From CAYUQT01 sp964446835 (GTDB lineage Bacteria; Planctomycetota; Phycisphaerae; UBA1845; JAFGLZ01), in assembly GCA_964446835.1 (NCBI GenBank), contig CAYUQT010000022.1, forward strand, positions 1 through 64,000: a stretch of DNA of 64,000 bases, written 5' to 3'. A program made the position numbers and the translations under genes. Shown one piece after another: positions 1 through 8,347 of the stretch. Below the pieces are notes generated by a model. It searched no databases. It was not told the DNA's origin and worked only from the letters and a program-made list of their open reading frames with translations. The stretch's first letter is position 1; every line of letters starts with the position of its first letter.

Positions 1-107
1 CCGCGCAAGTCCTAAATATGGATTCTTTGGAAAAAACTTTTGGCAACCGCTCTAGCGGCGGTTCGAGTGATACGACGGGGGCACACGCTCGGTCTGCCGC
101 TCTTCGA

Positions 108-1169
108 TCAACGCGAGGAACCTGCGGCTTCCGAGGCAACGGATTCGCTTCGGTTGACCTCCGTCGCGGTGGCTTGCCCGTGTGTGTGAAGGGGCAGATG
201 AGGGAAGACGCCGTTGCCCCCGCTCGTCTTGCAGACGTACATGGCACAATCCGCCGTGCCAATGAGTTGCCGGGCCGTATTGAAATTGCCTTGAATCAGA
301 CTGGCGATGCCGATGCTCAGAGTCACGAACGCTGCGGTCGGCATCTCTTCCTGGACGATCGCGTGAAACCTGCTGGTGATCCGCTGGGCACAGTTGTCCG
401 CGTCCGTGCACGAGCTTCTCGGCAGCAGGACAATGAACTCGTCTCCGCCGAACCGTGCCGAGACATCCGAGGCTCGCGCCGAGTCGGTGATCGCCCGACC
501 GGTGATCTGAAGCAGCCGATCTCCCATCAGGTGTCCCAGTTCGTCGTTGGCCCGTTTGAAACGATCCACATCGATCATCATGCAGGCCAGATCCTCGTTA
601 TACCGAAGGGCATGAGCGACGAATTGCTCGACGATCTCGTTGATGTATCGCCGATTGTACAGGCCGGTGAGCGGGTCTCGCAGAGCCGCCTCGCGAAGCT
701 GGACATTGCGGGCCTCCAGTTCTTCGTTCTTGCGACGCAGTTCCTCGTACTGCTGGAGCAATTCCTCCTGGAGCTTCGCCACGTTGGCCCGCAACGTTGC
801 CAACACCAGGTTCTTTTCGACCACGATCGGAAGCAGATCGAGGTAGTCCTCGGTCTTGACGATGTAGTCGGCGGCTCCGTTGTGGATCGCCGACGCGGCC
901 GCATCACCCGAGCGAAGGCTCGTGACCATCACGATGGGGGCCGTCACCACTCCCTTGAGCTGTGCCAGCATCTCCAGTCCCGTGCAGTCGGGCAGGTGAT
1001 ACCCCAGGAGGATCAGGTCGGGCTTCCTCAAGAGCAGGTCGTGGACTTCCGCGGCTGCGCCGGCATGGAAGACCTGCGTGCTGGGAAAACGCGCGCAGAG
1101 GCGCTCCCGCATCAGGTCGACCTGGTCGGTCTTGTTCTCTACGATCAGGATGCATGGCCAAGGTGCCAT
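108..1169 (-). CDS. Diguanylate cyclase with degenerate receiver domain
   Basis: Protein of 353 aa with a receiver-like domain (about residues 5-120), a coiled-coil linker rich in Glu and Leu (about 130-165) and a GGDEF domain (about 165-325). The cyclase signature is intact (RFGGDEF), and an RxxD product-inhibition site (RASD) lies five residues before it, so c-di-GMP synthesis with feedback control is expected in the cytoplasm. The receiver is odd: where family members have LLD the sequence reads LILLGYHLP, so the phospho-acceptor Asp is Gly56, and the N-terminal acidic pair is Glu-Asn. Control by phosphorylation is therefore unlikely. The ATG at 1169 is preceded by TGGAG at good spacing. 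No partner kinase is adjacent. Confidence 0.9.
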   Translation of the reverse strand: MAPWPCILIVENKTDQVDLMRERLCARFPSTQVFHAGAAAEVHDLLLRKPDLILLGYHLPDCTGLEMLAQLKGVVTAPIVMVTSLRSGDAAASAIHNGAADYIVKTEDYLDLLPIVVEKNLVLATLRANVAKLQEELLQQYEELRRKNEELEARNVQLREAALRDPLTGLYNRRYINEIVEQFVAHALRYNEDLACMMIDVDRFKRANDELGHLMGDRLLQITGRAITDSARASDVSARFGGDEFIVLLPRSSCTDADNCAQRITSRFHAIVQEEMPTAAFVTLSIGIASLIQGNFNTARQLIGTADCAMYVCKTSGGNGVFPHLPLHTHGQATATEVNRSESVASEAAGSSR

Positions 1170-1639
1170 GGCTGCTGCTCCATTCCAGAGGGGCGGGAGT
1201 CCATGGTTGAAATACGATTTGGGTTAACGGTGGGTCAACAAACACCGTGCGAATTGTGAAACAATCCGGTGCTACTTGACTGGGGCGAGTATCCACAAAG
1301 AAAAAGTAGATATTAATAGGCATTAGTGTTGTGTATGACTGGCATTGGCATCGTCCCAATGCCCTCTTCCCTCTAGTGGCGGGGGGGCGACTGAGCGACG
1401 AAGACTGTCGAAGGAAAGGGAGCACTCTTCATGTCGTAGGACAAGCCGCTACCTCGTTGGAAGGGGGGAGGCCCACCCCGGATTGAACCGTAGTGCAGTT
1501 CTGCCTCCCAAGAGGGGCCTGAGCCGCTACCATGTGGCATACGGCTTCGAGAGAGTCAGGCATGTGCGCAGAGTGGCCAACACCCGGTCGCTCGTCCGAT
1601 GACACGGCCTCGGCCTCTGACGCTGTGGGAGTGTGGCTC
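1170..1639. other. Intergenic region between divergent genes
   Basis: About 470 bp between the divergently transcribed cyclase and the glycosidase-like gene. It must hold both promoters. A short A/T-rich stretch lies around 1295-1335, but no convincing -35/-10 pair, terminator or small gene was seen. Confidence 0.5.
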
Positions 1640-3694
1640 ATGCGGATGATCGGTGGTTGTGTTTGCGGCTGGGTATTGGGCATCGCGGCGGTTTCGACGG
1701 TCGTCGGGGGAGCCGTCAAGCAGCAGGGCGATTCGTGGACGATCGAGACCGAGGCGATTCGACTCGAACTCGATTCTCGTCGGGGCACGCTGGCCGTGAC
1801 GGACAAGGCAGGGGGGTACTCGTGGCGTCAGCCGCCTGGGGCCTCCCATCCAGGCGGCTTCCGAAACGTCAAGCCGCTGCCAGCTCCTATCAGCGGGCTG
1901 ATCTTCGAGGCAGACTTCGGCGCCACCGAGGGAAGGGCCAACACGTTGCGGGTCTCGATCGAGGTGTCCGACGCCTCCAACCGCATCCTGATCACACTGG
2001 ACATGCCCGATCGGCATGCAGAAGCCCACGCCATGCCCTTCCTGGAGCCGTTCCTCCTCGACACGCCTTGCGGCGTGTTGGCGGTGGCCGATTACTGCAA
2101 CGGCCACGTCTATCCGGTGGACGACTATCCCGATCGGCAGACCTACGGTCCGGCTGATCGAATGGACATGCCATGGGTCGGTCTCTGTGACCTCGATCGA
2201 GGTTTTGGCTGGCTCATGATCGTTGACACGTCGGACAACGCGGATATCCACTTCAAGCATTACGCCGTGGGCGACAGGAAGCTCGCAGCGCCCAAGATCA
2301 TCTTCGTGTCGAACAAGCGGAAGTTCAGCTATCCAAGGCGGCTCATCTACGAATTCCTGCCCAAGGGCGGTTATGTCGCCTTGGCCAAGTCGTTTCGAGA
2401 GTATGCCCGACGAAGGGGGCTCCTGGTGACGCTGGCTGAGAAGGCCAAACACAATCCGAATGTCGCCCGCCTGTTCGGTGCGCCGGATATCTGGGGCGAC
2501 GCTTCTCTCGCCTTCGCGCGAGAGGCCAAGGCTGCCGGTGTCGACAAGATGCTCATTCAGGGGCGGAGCACGCCCGATCAGATGCGTGCCATCAATGCCC
2601 TGGGATATCTGACCAGCGAGTACGACAACTACACAGATATCGTTCCTCCCGAGCGTCCCGGCCAGATCGATTCACAGCACGCCCCGCTGCCCGACAGCGC
2701 CGTGCTCAACGCCGACGGCAAACGAATGACCGCCTGGTTGACGATGGACAAGAAGCTTCAGTACATGAAACGATGCCCCGCTTTGTGGATCGACGCGGCC
2801 CGACACGTCATTCCCGCCGTGCTCCGCGACTATCCCTACCTGGGACGGTTCATTGATGTGACCACCGCCGAGGGGTTGTACGAATGCTTCGACCCCAACC
2901 ACCCCCTCGACAAGGCGGCCAAACGTCAGTGTGGGGTCGATCTGCTCGCCTACACGCGGTCGCAGAATCTCGTCGTGGGCGGCGAACATGGGATCTGGTG
3001 GGCCGTTCCGCAGCTCGACTACATCGAGGGCATGATGAGCGGCAGTCCGTGGTTCTATCCCTGGCCCGCCGGCCATCTGATCCGACCCAAGAACAAGCAG
3101 GAGAAATGGACGGGACCGTGGGGCAACCAGCATGCCCCCTGGGAACTCTATGAGAAGTGGTCGATCGGCCACAAGTGGCGAGCGCCGTTGTGGGAACTGG
3201 TCTTTCACGACTGCGTCATCAGTACGTGGTATTGGGGTGACACGAACGATTACCTCCTGGTGGCGGCTCCCGAGAATGCCGCCCGAAAGGACGCCTTCAA
3301 CATCCTTTACGGCACGATGCCGATGATGTGGGCCATCAAAGAGGGCGCCTGGCACGCCAATCGGGCAGTGTTTCTCCGCACCTATCGCAATACGTGCAAG
3401 CTGCACGAGATCGTCGCCTGTGCCGAGATGCTGACGCACGAGTTCGTCACGCCCGATCACGATGTGCAGCGGACGCGGTTCTCCGACGGTACCGAGGTGA
3501 TCGTGAACTTCGGCGACAAGCCCTATTCCGCATCGGTGGCCGGCAAGACGGGCGTGCTCCCACGAGACGGGTTCATCGCGAAGGGGCCGCGGATCGAACA
3601 GTCGCTGACGCTGGTCAACGGCAAGCCGTTGACCACCATCAAAACGAGCGAGTATTCGTTTATCGAGGGTGGGACTTCCGGCCCGACCCGTTAG
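1640..3694 (+). CDS. Secreted glycoside hydrolase-like protein
   Basis: About 684 aa from the ATG at 1640, chosen because GGGAG lies eight bases upstream and the product then begins with a signal peptide (MRMIGGCVCGWVLGIAAV...). The open frame extends upstream to 1532, but that part is not signal-like. The N-terminal 250 residues look like a beta-sandwich (hexose mutarotase-like). The central part looks like a TIM-barrel glycosidase, with acidic clusters at DVTTAEGLYE and GGEHG that could supply catalytic carboxylates. A C-terminal beta region follows. The pattern resembles DUF5696/GH101-like proteins, but exact family and substrate cannot be fixed by reading. Probably periplasmic or extracellular polysaccharide processing. 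It stands alone between divergent and tRNA neighbours. Confidence 0.7.
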   Translation: MRMIGGCVCGWVLGIAAVSTVVGGAVKQQGDSWTIETEAIRLELDSRRGTLAVTDKAGGYSWRQPPGASHPGGFRNVKPLPAPISGLIFEADFGATEGRANTLRVSIEVSDASNRILITLDMPDRHAEAHAMPFLEPFLLDTPCGVLAVADYCNGHVYPVDDYPDRQTYGPADRMDMPWVGLCDLDRGFGWLMIVDTSDNADIHFKHYAVGDRKLAAPKIIFVSNKRKFSYPRRLIYEFLPKGGYVALAKSFREYARRRGLLVTLAEKAKHNPNVARLFGAPDIWGDASLAFAREAKAAGVDKMLIQGRSTPDQMRAINALGYLTSEYDNYTDIVPPERPGQIDSQHAPLPDSAVLNADGKRMTAWLTMDKKLQYMKRCPALWIDAARHVIPAVLRDYPYLGRFIDVTTAEGLYECFDPNHPLDKAAKRQCGVDLLAYTRSQNLVVGGEHGIWWAVPQLDYIEGMMSGSPWFYPWPAGHLIRPKNKQEKWTGPWGNQHAPWELYEKWSIGHKWRAPLWELVFHDCVISTWYWGDTNDYLLVAAPENAARKDAFNILYGTMPMMWAIKEGAWHANRAVFLRTYRNTCKLHEIVACAEMLTHEFVTPDHDVQRTRFSDGTEVIVNFGDKPYSASVAGKTGVLPRDGFIAKGPRIEQSLTLVNGKPLTTIKTSEYSFIEGGTSGPTR

Positions 3695-3933
3695 TCCGTT
3701 TCAGGTTTGGGTATAGCGACGCGGGCCGGGCGAGGACCGGCGTACCCGCAAGCCGCACCGACTTGGGTCGTCGCCGGACCGGCCATTCCAAGTCGAGGCG
3801 TCTCGCTTCGCCGATGTTGCAGGAGCCTCGGCGGGTTAGTATCTTAGGCTTCAGTGGAGAGTCGCGGTGTTCGCAGGTGCTTCGGGCTGTTGGCAAGGCT
3901 GCGGACGATCCGATGATCCTCACGGCCAGTGTT

Positions 3934-4007
3934 GCGCCGGTAGCTCAGGTGGATAGAGCATCGGATTTCTAATCCGACGGTCGAGGGTTCGAGTCCCCCC
4001 CGGCGCG
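3934..4007 (+). tRNA. tRNA-Arg (TCT)
   Basis: Cloverleaf is readable: acceptor GCGCCGG pairs with CCGGCGC, discriminator G; D-arm GCTC/GAGC; anticodon stem TCGGA/TCCGA with loop TTTCTAA, giving anticodon TCT (Arg, AGA); T-arm GAGGG-TTCGAGT-CCCCC with one A-C mismatch. CCA is not encoded. A weak promoter-like pair (TTGGCA at 3890, GATGAT at 3912) precedes it. A copy of its 3' half lies 147 bp downstream. Confidence 0.93.
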
Positions 4008-4105
4008 TTGTGGGACAACAACTTAGGATCGCGGTCTTCTCTGCATGCCTCAGACGGTCTACGTTGAGCCCCCCGGCGGGCGGTACCCCACGGCTACCCA
4101 GCACA

Positions 4106-5860
4106 TCAAAGGCCACTGATCCGACGGTCGAGGGTTCGAATCCCTCCGGCAACCTGTGGCCGACTGGCCACACCCTTCACAAGATCCGGTGGGTAGAAGT
4201 GCAATCGTTCGGAACTGAGCGGTTCAGTGAACCGCACCCGCAGCGCCCGGACTGAACCGTCTCGCACGGCGGCGATCTCGACGGTGAAATCCTTCCGGAC
4301 AAATCGCTCGCCGCCTTTAAAGGTCGGCGCGGGGCCGAAGGCCATCTTGTGCAACTCGCTTCCGAACAACAGCGGCGAATCCGAGGCGACGACGATCGTG
4401 TGATCGTCCTCTCGTGTGAACGTCGCTCGCGTGCCCTCCGTCGTCAAGTAGGCAACGGAACACTCCGTCTCGTTTGTGATGAGGGCCAGCCGGTCACCCG
4501 CACAGAAGATCTCGTCGTTTCGCGCTGCCTCACCCACGATCAGCGTGTGCCCGCCCCGCATCGGATTCCGGGTCCCGGCCAGATAGCCCCTCAAACGCGC
4601 TCGGGCGGCATCTTCAAAGTGCATGCCATACGCGATCGTTCCGACTGCGAACAGGCCGGACATCGTCACGTTGGCCACGAACAACCAGTGACGCAACGCC
4701 AGCGGTGGGGGGGGGACAGTGTCGGTGCGAGGCTGCAACAGGGCGGCCAGCAAATAGGCCCAGCCCACCGTAGACAGACACAAGGCCCGAGGCTCGACCA
4801 CCGTGATCAGGGTCAGTGCGAGGAAGAAGGTGATCCAGATCAGGAAGAATCGCACACCGGCATCTTGCCGGAGTCCCTTCAGCACATAATAGAGAGCAGC
4901 CGCAAAGATCCCCGCACCGATCGGTGCGGCAATCCAGATCAGCCAGACCTTTCCGTAGGCCGTCAGAAAGGTCAGTGGACATGCCGTCGTCCAGACGGAA
5001 AGGAACATTGCCAGTGAGACCGGCATCTTCATCGCCAGATGACCGAGGTTCTTCAGCAACGCCCCTCCGGTGGGCATGGTGGCCATGTAGAAGCCCACAT
5101 ACACGGTGGTCATCAGGGCCAACAGAAGGGTAACCGCGCCGCGGTTCATCCCGTTTGGCTCCCGCCATCGGTATCGTCGCGACAGCGCCTCGTAGGCGAT
5201 CACGACCGCCGCCAACGGAACCGCGACCTCCTTGGACAGCAGCGCCATGGCGTATCCCAATGCGGCGATCGGCAGCGTCTTCCAGAGCGGTCTCTCCGCC
5301 GCGTTCCAGTACGATTCGGTCGCAATGGCCGCCCCGACCAGCACCAGCAGATCGCTCCGATTGCAGACGAATACCGCCGGGGCGGTCACGGTCTGAGAGA
5401 TGCCGAAGAAGAGAGTCGCCACCCCCGCCCTTGATGCGTCGCCCCCCACATGGACATACATGCGGTGGATCAGGATCAGGGCCAGGGCGAACCACGCCAG
5501 GCTGACGGTTCTGTGTCCAGCGGGCCATGCACCAAAGACCCGCATATCGGCGTAGAAAGACCACTCCGCCAGCGGACGGAAGAACGTGATCTTGAGCGTT
5601 GACGGGGCCCACCAGGGAATGCTGCCATCGTCGACCAGTTGGTGGAGCGTCTTCTCGTCGGGCGCAAACTCGAAGAGCCCCAGGTGGGCACGCGAGCCTC
5701 GTAGATACCGTTCGCACGTCCGAACCAGATGCAAATCGTCGAGCATGAAGGGCGCGACAACGCTCCAGCAGTAGAGCAACAGGGGGGCGGCTAACCATAC
5801 GCTTCGTCGGCGCCCCAACGCCGACAATGTATGAAACGGCTTCTCCCAGACCGATAGCAT
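4106..5860 (-). CDS. GT-C-like polytopic membrane protein
   Basis: 584 aa with about ten hydrophobic segments between residues 20 and 420, then a soluble C-terminal part of about 150 residues. The first predicted periplasmic loop starts with an Asp pair (FMLDDLHLVR, D41-D42), as in GT-C glycosyltransferases that use polyprenyl-phosphate sugars. That makes an envelope glycosyltransferase role plausible but unproven. The start is uncertain: no ribosome binding site precedes the ATG at 5860. The C-terminus (GGIRTLDRRISGL) is read through the antisense of a duplicated tRNA-Arg 3' half, so the natural 3' end may have been replaced. Confidence 0.7.
   Translation of the reverse strand: MLSVWEKPFHTLSALGRRRSVWLAAPLLLYCWSVVAPFMLDDLHLVRTCERYLRGSRAHLGLFEFAPDEKTLHQLVDDGSIPWWAPSTLKITFFRPLAEWSFYADMRVFGAWPAGHRTVSLAWFALALILIHRMYVHVGGDASRAGVATLFFGISQTVTAPAVFVCNRSDLLVLVGAAIATESYWNAAERPLWKTLPIAALGYAMALLSKEVAVPLAAVVIAYEALSRRYRWREPNGMNRGAVTLLLALMTTVYVGFYMATMPTGGALLKNLGHLAMKMPVSLAMFLSVWTTACPLTFLTAYGKVWLIWIAAPIGAGIFAAALYYVLKGLRQDAGVRFFLIWITFFLALTLITVVEPRALCLSTVGWAYLLAALLQPRTDTVPPPPLALRHWLFVANVTMSGLFAVGTIAYGMHFEDAARARLRGYLAGTRNPMRGGHTLIVGEAARNDEIFCAGDRLALITNETECSVAYLTTEGTRATFTREDDHTIVVASDSPLLFGSELHKMAFGPAPTFKGGERFVRKDFTVEIAAVRDGSVRALRVRFTEPLSSERLHFYPPDLVKGVASRPQVAGGIRTLDRRISGL
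4119..4152 (+). repeat. Duplicated 3' half of tRNA-Arg
   Basis: The stretch repeats the anticodon 3' stem, variable loop and T-arm of the tRNA-Arg at 3934-4007. Twenty-one consecutive bases (4119-4139 against 3972-3992) are identical, followed by a few substitutions and one deletion. No matching 5' half is found upstream, so this is not a second tRNA. Such half copies are the usual footprint of integration at a tRNA 3' end. It also encodes the last dozen residues of the membrane protein read on the minus strand. Confidence 0.8.
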
Positions 5861-6097
5861 GGGAGGATTCTACTCACAAAGCGCTCAAGCACAAGGACAG
5901 GAGCGGCACAGGGTTTCGTTTGGGAGGGGCCTGTCGATGGTGTCGAAATGAAATCGTCTTGTTGGCAGGGCCTTGGGCGCTATTCGTGCGCGGGCTACCA
6001 CCCCCAACACGGTTACGTCATCTCGATGAGTCTCGCTGTATCCCCGGCGACCAGGCCGAATGGTGTTCAGGTGGTTTGCGCCGGCGAGGAAGCAACC

Positions 6098-6412
6098 CTA
6101 CGTGCCTTTGTTCTTACGGGATTCCTGCATCTTGCGCATAGCAATCGTCTGCAGGATGATTCGCAGTTCATGCTCGTTGACGCTCTTGCGAAACCGCTCG
6201 GCCCCGTCGATGATCACCACCGGCGTATCCTTGCCGTATGCGATTTCCAGCGTGACATCGTGCGAGATGTCGATCAACCGCACCTGGATGGCATATTTGT
6301 GGCCTATATCATTCAGAACCTGATGAACATCTCGCGTTCGTTCACAGTCCGACCGAGTGTAGATGTCGACATGGATGGGCTTTTCGGTAGATATCACTTT
6401 GCTCCCCCACAC
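6098..6412 (-). CDS. Glutaredoxin-like small protein
   Basis: 104 aa from a GTG. A second GTG five codons later (6397) follows GGGGAG closely and could be the real start. The fold reads as thioredoxin/glutaredoxin: a beta strand HVDIYTRSDC at the N-terminus, a helix, a second strand QVRLIDIS and the cis-Pro segment TPVVIIDG. The active site has a single cysteine (CERT) instead of CxxC, so it resembles monothiol or DUF836-type glutaredoxins. A redox or glutathionylation-type role is possible. No partner gene is adjacent. Confidence 0.7.
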   Translation of the reverse strand: MWGSKVISTEKPIHVDIYTRSDCERTRDVHQVLNDIGHKYAIQVRLIDISHDVTLEIAYGKDTPVVIIDGAERFRKSVNEHELRIILQTIAMRKMQESRKNKGT

Positions 6413-6644
6413 ATATGGCTCGTTCGCCTCAGCCGTGTTCCGGAGCTGACTCGCTCAGAATCCGGACCCCCCAAGAATACCGGGTTGCTCTGGGTGATTG
6501 TAGCGAAAACAACCTCCCAAGTCTATCGGGCAAATGTCTCAGTTCCCTGGCAGACGCCGCCGCCGTGTCTTTAGGCCAAACACGTCTCGCTCACCGATCG
6601 AGGCTGTCGAATTGTGTCACCCTCCAGAAAAGTCCGGAAACAGC

Positions 6645-6673
6645 TTGACGGGTTGAATGCGCAAAGCTATCTT
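6645..6673 (+). promoter_or_regulatory. Sigma70-type promoter of tRNA-Phe
   Basis: TTGACG at 6645-6650 and TATCTT at 6668-6673 with 17-bp spacing. Predicted start near 6680, about 33 nt before the tRNA. The rest of the interval from 6413 shows nothing else recognisable. Confidence 0.65.
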
Positions 6674-6712
6674 TCATTTGTCGGGTGGGATGAACGTCCT
6701 TCTCGGCGCACC

Positions 6713-6785
6713 GGGTAGGTAGCTCAGGTGGTAGAGCACACGACTGAAAATCGTGGTGTCGCCGGTTCAACTCCGGCCCTGCCCA
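6713..6785 (+). tRNA. tRNA-Phe (GAA)
   Basis: Acceptor GGGTAGG pairs with CCTGCCC (one G-U), discriminator A. Anticodon stem CACGA/TCGTG with loop CTGAAAA gives GAA. T-arm GCCGG-TTCAACT-CCGGC is perfect. CCA is not encoded. Confidence 0.95.
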
Positions 6786-6902
6786 GTCGTCGCTATCCAG
6801 CCATTCCGTACTCTTGCTTCTTGAGTCTCAAGGAATTCCTCACGGGGTAGACGTCTGAAGGCTTCTGAGGCCATCGATCGCGTTTCATGTCGATGTGAAA
6901 GG

Positions 6903-7877
6903 TCACACCATGATGGGTTCGGTGGCCACTCTGTTTCGTCCGCCCCGCTTGGCCGAGTAAAGTGCCAGGTCGGCGCGATACAGAACACTCTCCCACTTGG
7001 CCGACGGGGCCGAGGCCACCCCGATGCTTAGCGTAACCCTTTCGGCTATAGGGCTTTTGGGGTGAGGCAGGTTCAAGTCCCATATGGACTGGCGGATTGA
7101 CTCGGCGAACTTGAGGGCGCCTTCCGTCGAGGTCTCCGGGGCCAGGATGACGAATTCCTCTCCGCCGTATCGTCCGACATGGTCGGTTGCGCGGGAACTC
7201 TCCTGAAGGGATCGCGAGACGGCTTGCAGACACTGATCTCCGGCCCGATGGCCCAGCGAATCGTTCAGGTCCTTAAAATGGTCGAGGTCAATCATCAGGA
7301 TGCTGTAGACACGGTTGTTTCGCTGGAATCGTTTGTGCTCCAGCTCGGCCGCCTCCGTCCACGCGCCGCGATTGAGCAATCCGGTTAGCGGGTCGACGCG
7401 GCTGCGCCGCCTCAGTTCGGCATGGGCTTCCATGATCGCACGGGTGAGGGTCTCACGCTGGAGGATCAGGTCGGCCGCCGTCTTCCGTTGCTTGTAGCGC
7501 GTGTGCGCATTGGTGATCGCGCGTTCAAGCACCTTCGGGCTCAGGTCCGCTTTGGCGATGTACTCATCGGCGCCCTCACGTGACATGTGGGCGGCAACGT
7601 ATTCGTCGCCGTGTCCCGTCAGCACAACCAGCGGGCGGAGGTCTCCCGCCGATCGAACCGTCTGCAGCAGTTCCAGTCCCGTGTGCGAGCCGAGCTGATA
7701 GTCGAGGAAGGTGATATCGATGTCGTGGCGCGTCAGCTCTCGCTGTGCCTGTGCGGGCTCCACCGAGTGGATGAACTCCAGGTTCGGTCCGTAGATCTCT
7801 TCGAGATTCCTGCGCAACAGCTCCGCATCTCCGAGATCGTCATCAATCGCCAGAACGGTCATTCGCTTGCCGGACAT
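6903..7877 (-). CDS. Receiver-GGDEF diguanylate cyclase
   Basis: 324 aa: an intact receiver (IDDD near residue 11, phospho-acceptor D59 in TFLDYQL, Lys in YIAKA), a coiled linker (about 125-160) and a GGDEF domain with GRYGGEEF and an RATD inhibition site five residues upstream. It should make c-di-GMP when phosphorylated. It is the last gene of a three-gene operon; its start overlaps the preceding receiver gene by 19 bp, so translation is probably coupled. The histidine kinase at 8302-10095 is the natural phosphodonor, directly or through the receiver protein. Unlike the cyclase at 108-1169, all receiver residues are present. Confidence 0.93.
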   Translation of the reverse strand: MSGKRMTVLAIDDDLGDAELLRRNLEEIYGPNLEFIHSVEPAQAQRELTRHDIDITFLDYQLGSHTGLELLQTVRSAGDLRPLVVLTGHGDEYVAAHMSREGADEYIAKADLSPKVLERAITNAHTRYKQRKTAADLILQRETLTRAIMEAHAELRRRSRVDPLTGLLNRGAWTEAAELEHKRFQRNNRVYSILMIDLDHFKDLNDSLGHRAGDQCLQAVSRSLQESSRATDHVGRYGGEEFVILAPETSTEGALKFAESIRQSIWDLNLPHPKSPIAERVTLSIGVASAPSAKWESVLYRADLALYSAKRGGRNRVATEPIMV

Positions 7878-8347
7878 CTCGGGGGAACTCCTTTCGTCGG
7901 CAGTCTGACCAGCCCGAACCAGTATGTCATCAGTTGATGGACCCGATCGATGAAGGTGTCGAGGTCTGTCGGCTTGGTCATAAAGGAATTACAGCCCAAA
8001 CGATAACTGATCTCGACATCCCGGTCGTCCCGGGAGGTCGAGAGGATGACCACGGGAATAGTTTGCAGTTCCGGATGAGTGCGTATCTGCGAGAGCACCT
8101 CTCTGCCGCCCATCCGCGGCATGTTCAAGTCGAGGAGAATCAGATGGGGGCGCGGAGATTGCAGGGGGTTCGTGTACGAACCCTGGCGCAGGAGGTAGTT
8201 CATTGCCTCCTCGCCGTCGCTCGCGACGTGCAGATCAGTCTTGATCGCGTCGTCGTCCAGAGCGCGGCGTGCCAGTTCCTGGTCTCCCGGATCATCTTCG
8301 ATCAGGAGAACGACGGTACGGCTGTCGTCTCTGCTGCATCGTCCCAT
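7859..8347 (-). CDS. CheY-like single-domain response regulator
   Basis: 162 aa from the ATG at 8347, chosen because the receiver begins about 12 residues in (VVLLIEDDPGDQELA). The frame is open further upstream, but that part is the shadow of the kinase gene. Acidic pair ED, phospho-acceptor in HLILLDLNMP, Ser/Thr in VILSTS and Lys in FMTKPTD are all present. It closely resembles receivers paired with phytochrome-type kinases (Rcp1-like), with a loop-bearing NYLLRQ segment. It overlaps the kinase end by 46 bp and the downstream cyclase start by 19 bp, so the three genes form one tightly coupled unit. Confidence 0.92.
   Translation of the reverse strand: MGRCSRDDSRTVVLLIEDDPGDQELARRALDDDAIKTDLHVASDGEEAMNYLLRQGSYTNPLQSPRPHLILLDLNMPRMGGREVLSQIRTHPELQTIPVVILSTSRDDRDVEISYRLGCNSFMTKPTDLDTFIDRVHQLMTYWFGLVRLPTKGVPPRCPASE

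Noticed and set aside
18..1259. Plus-strand frame opposite the first cyclase
   Set aside because: Antisense to an intact GGDEF protein; no ribosome site and no recognisable domain.
3844..4173. Minus-strand frame encoding GFEPSTVG and GLEPSTVG peptides
   Set aside because: These peptides are the known artefact of translating the antisense of tRNA T-arms; the region is tRNA-Arg and its half copy.
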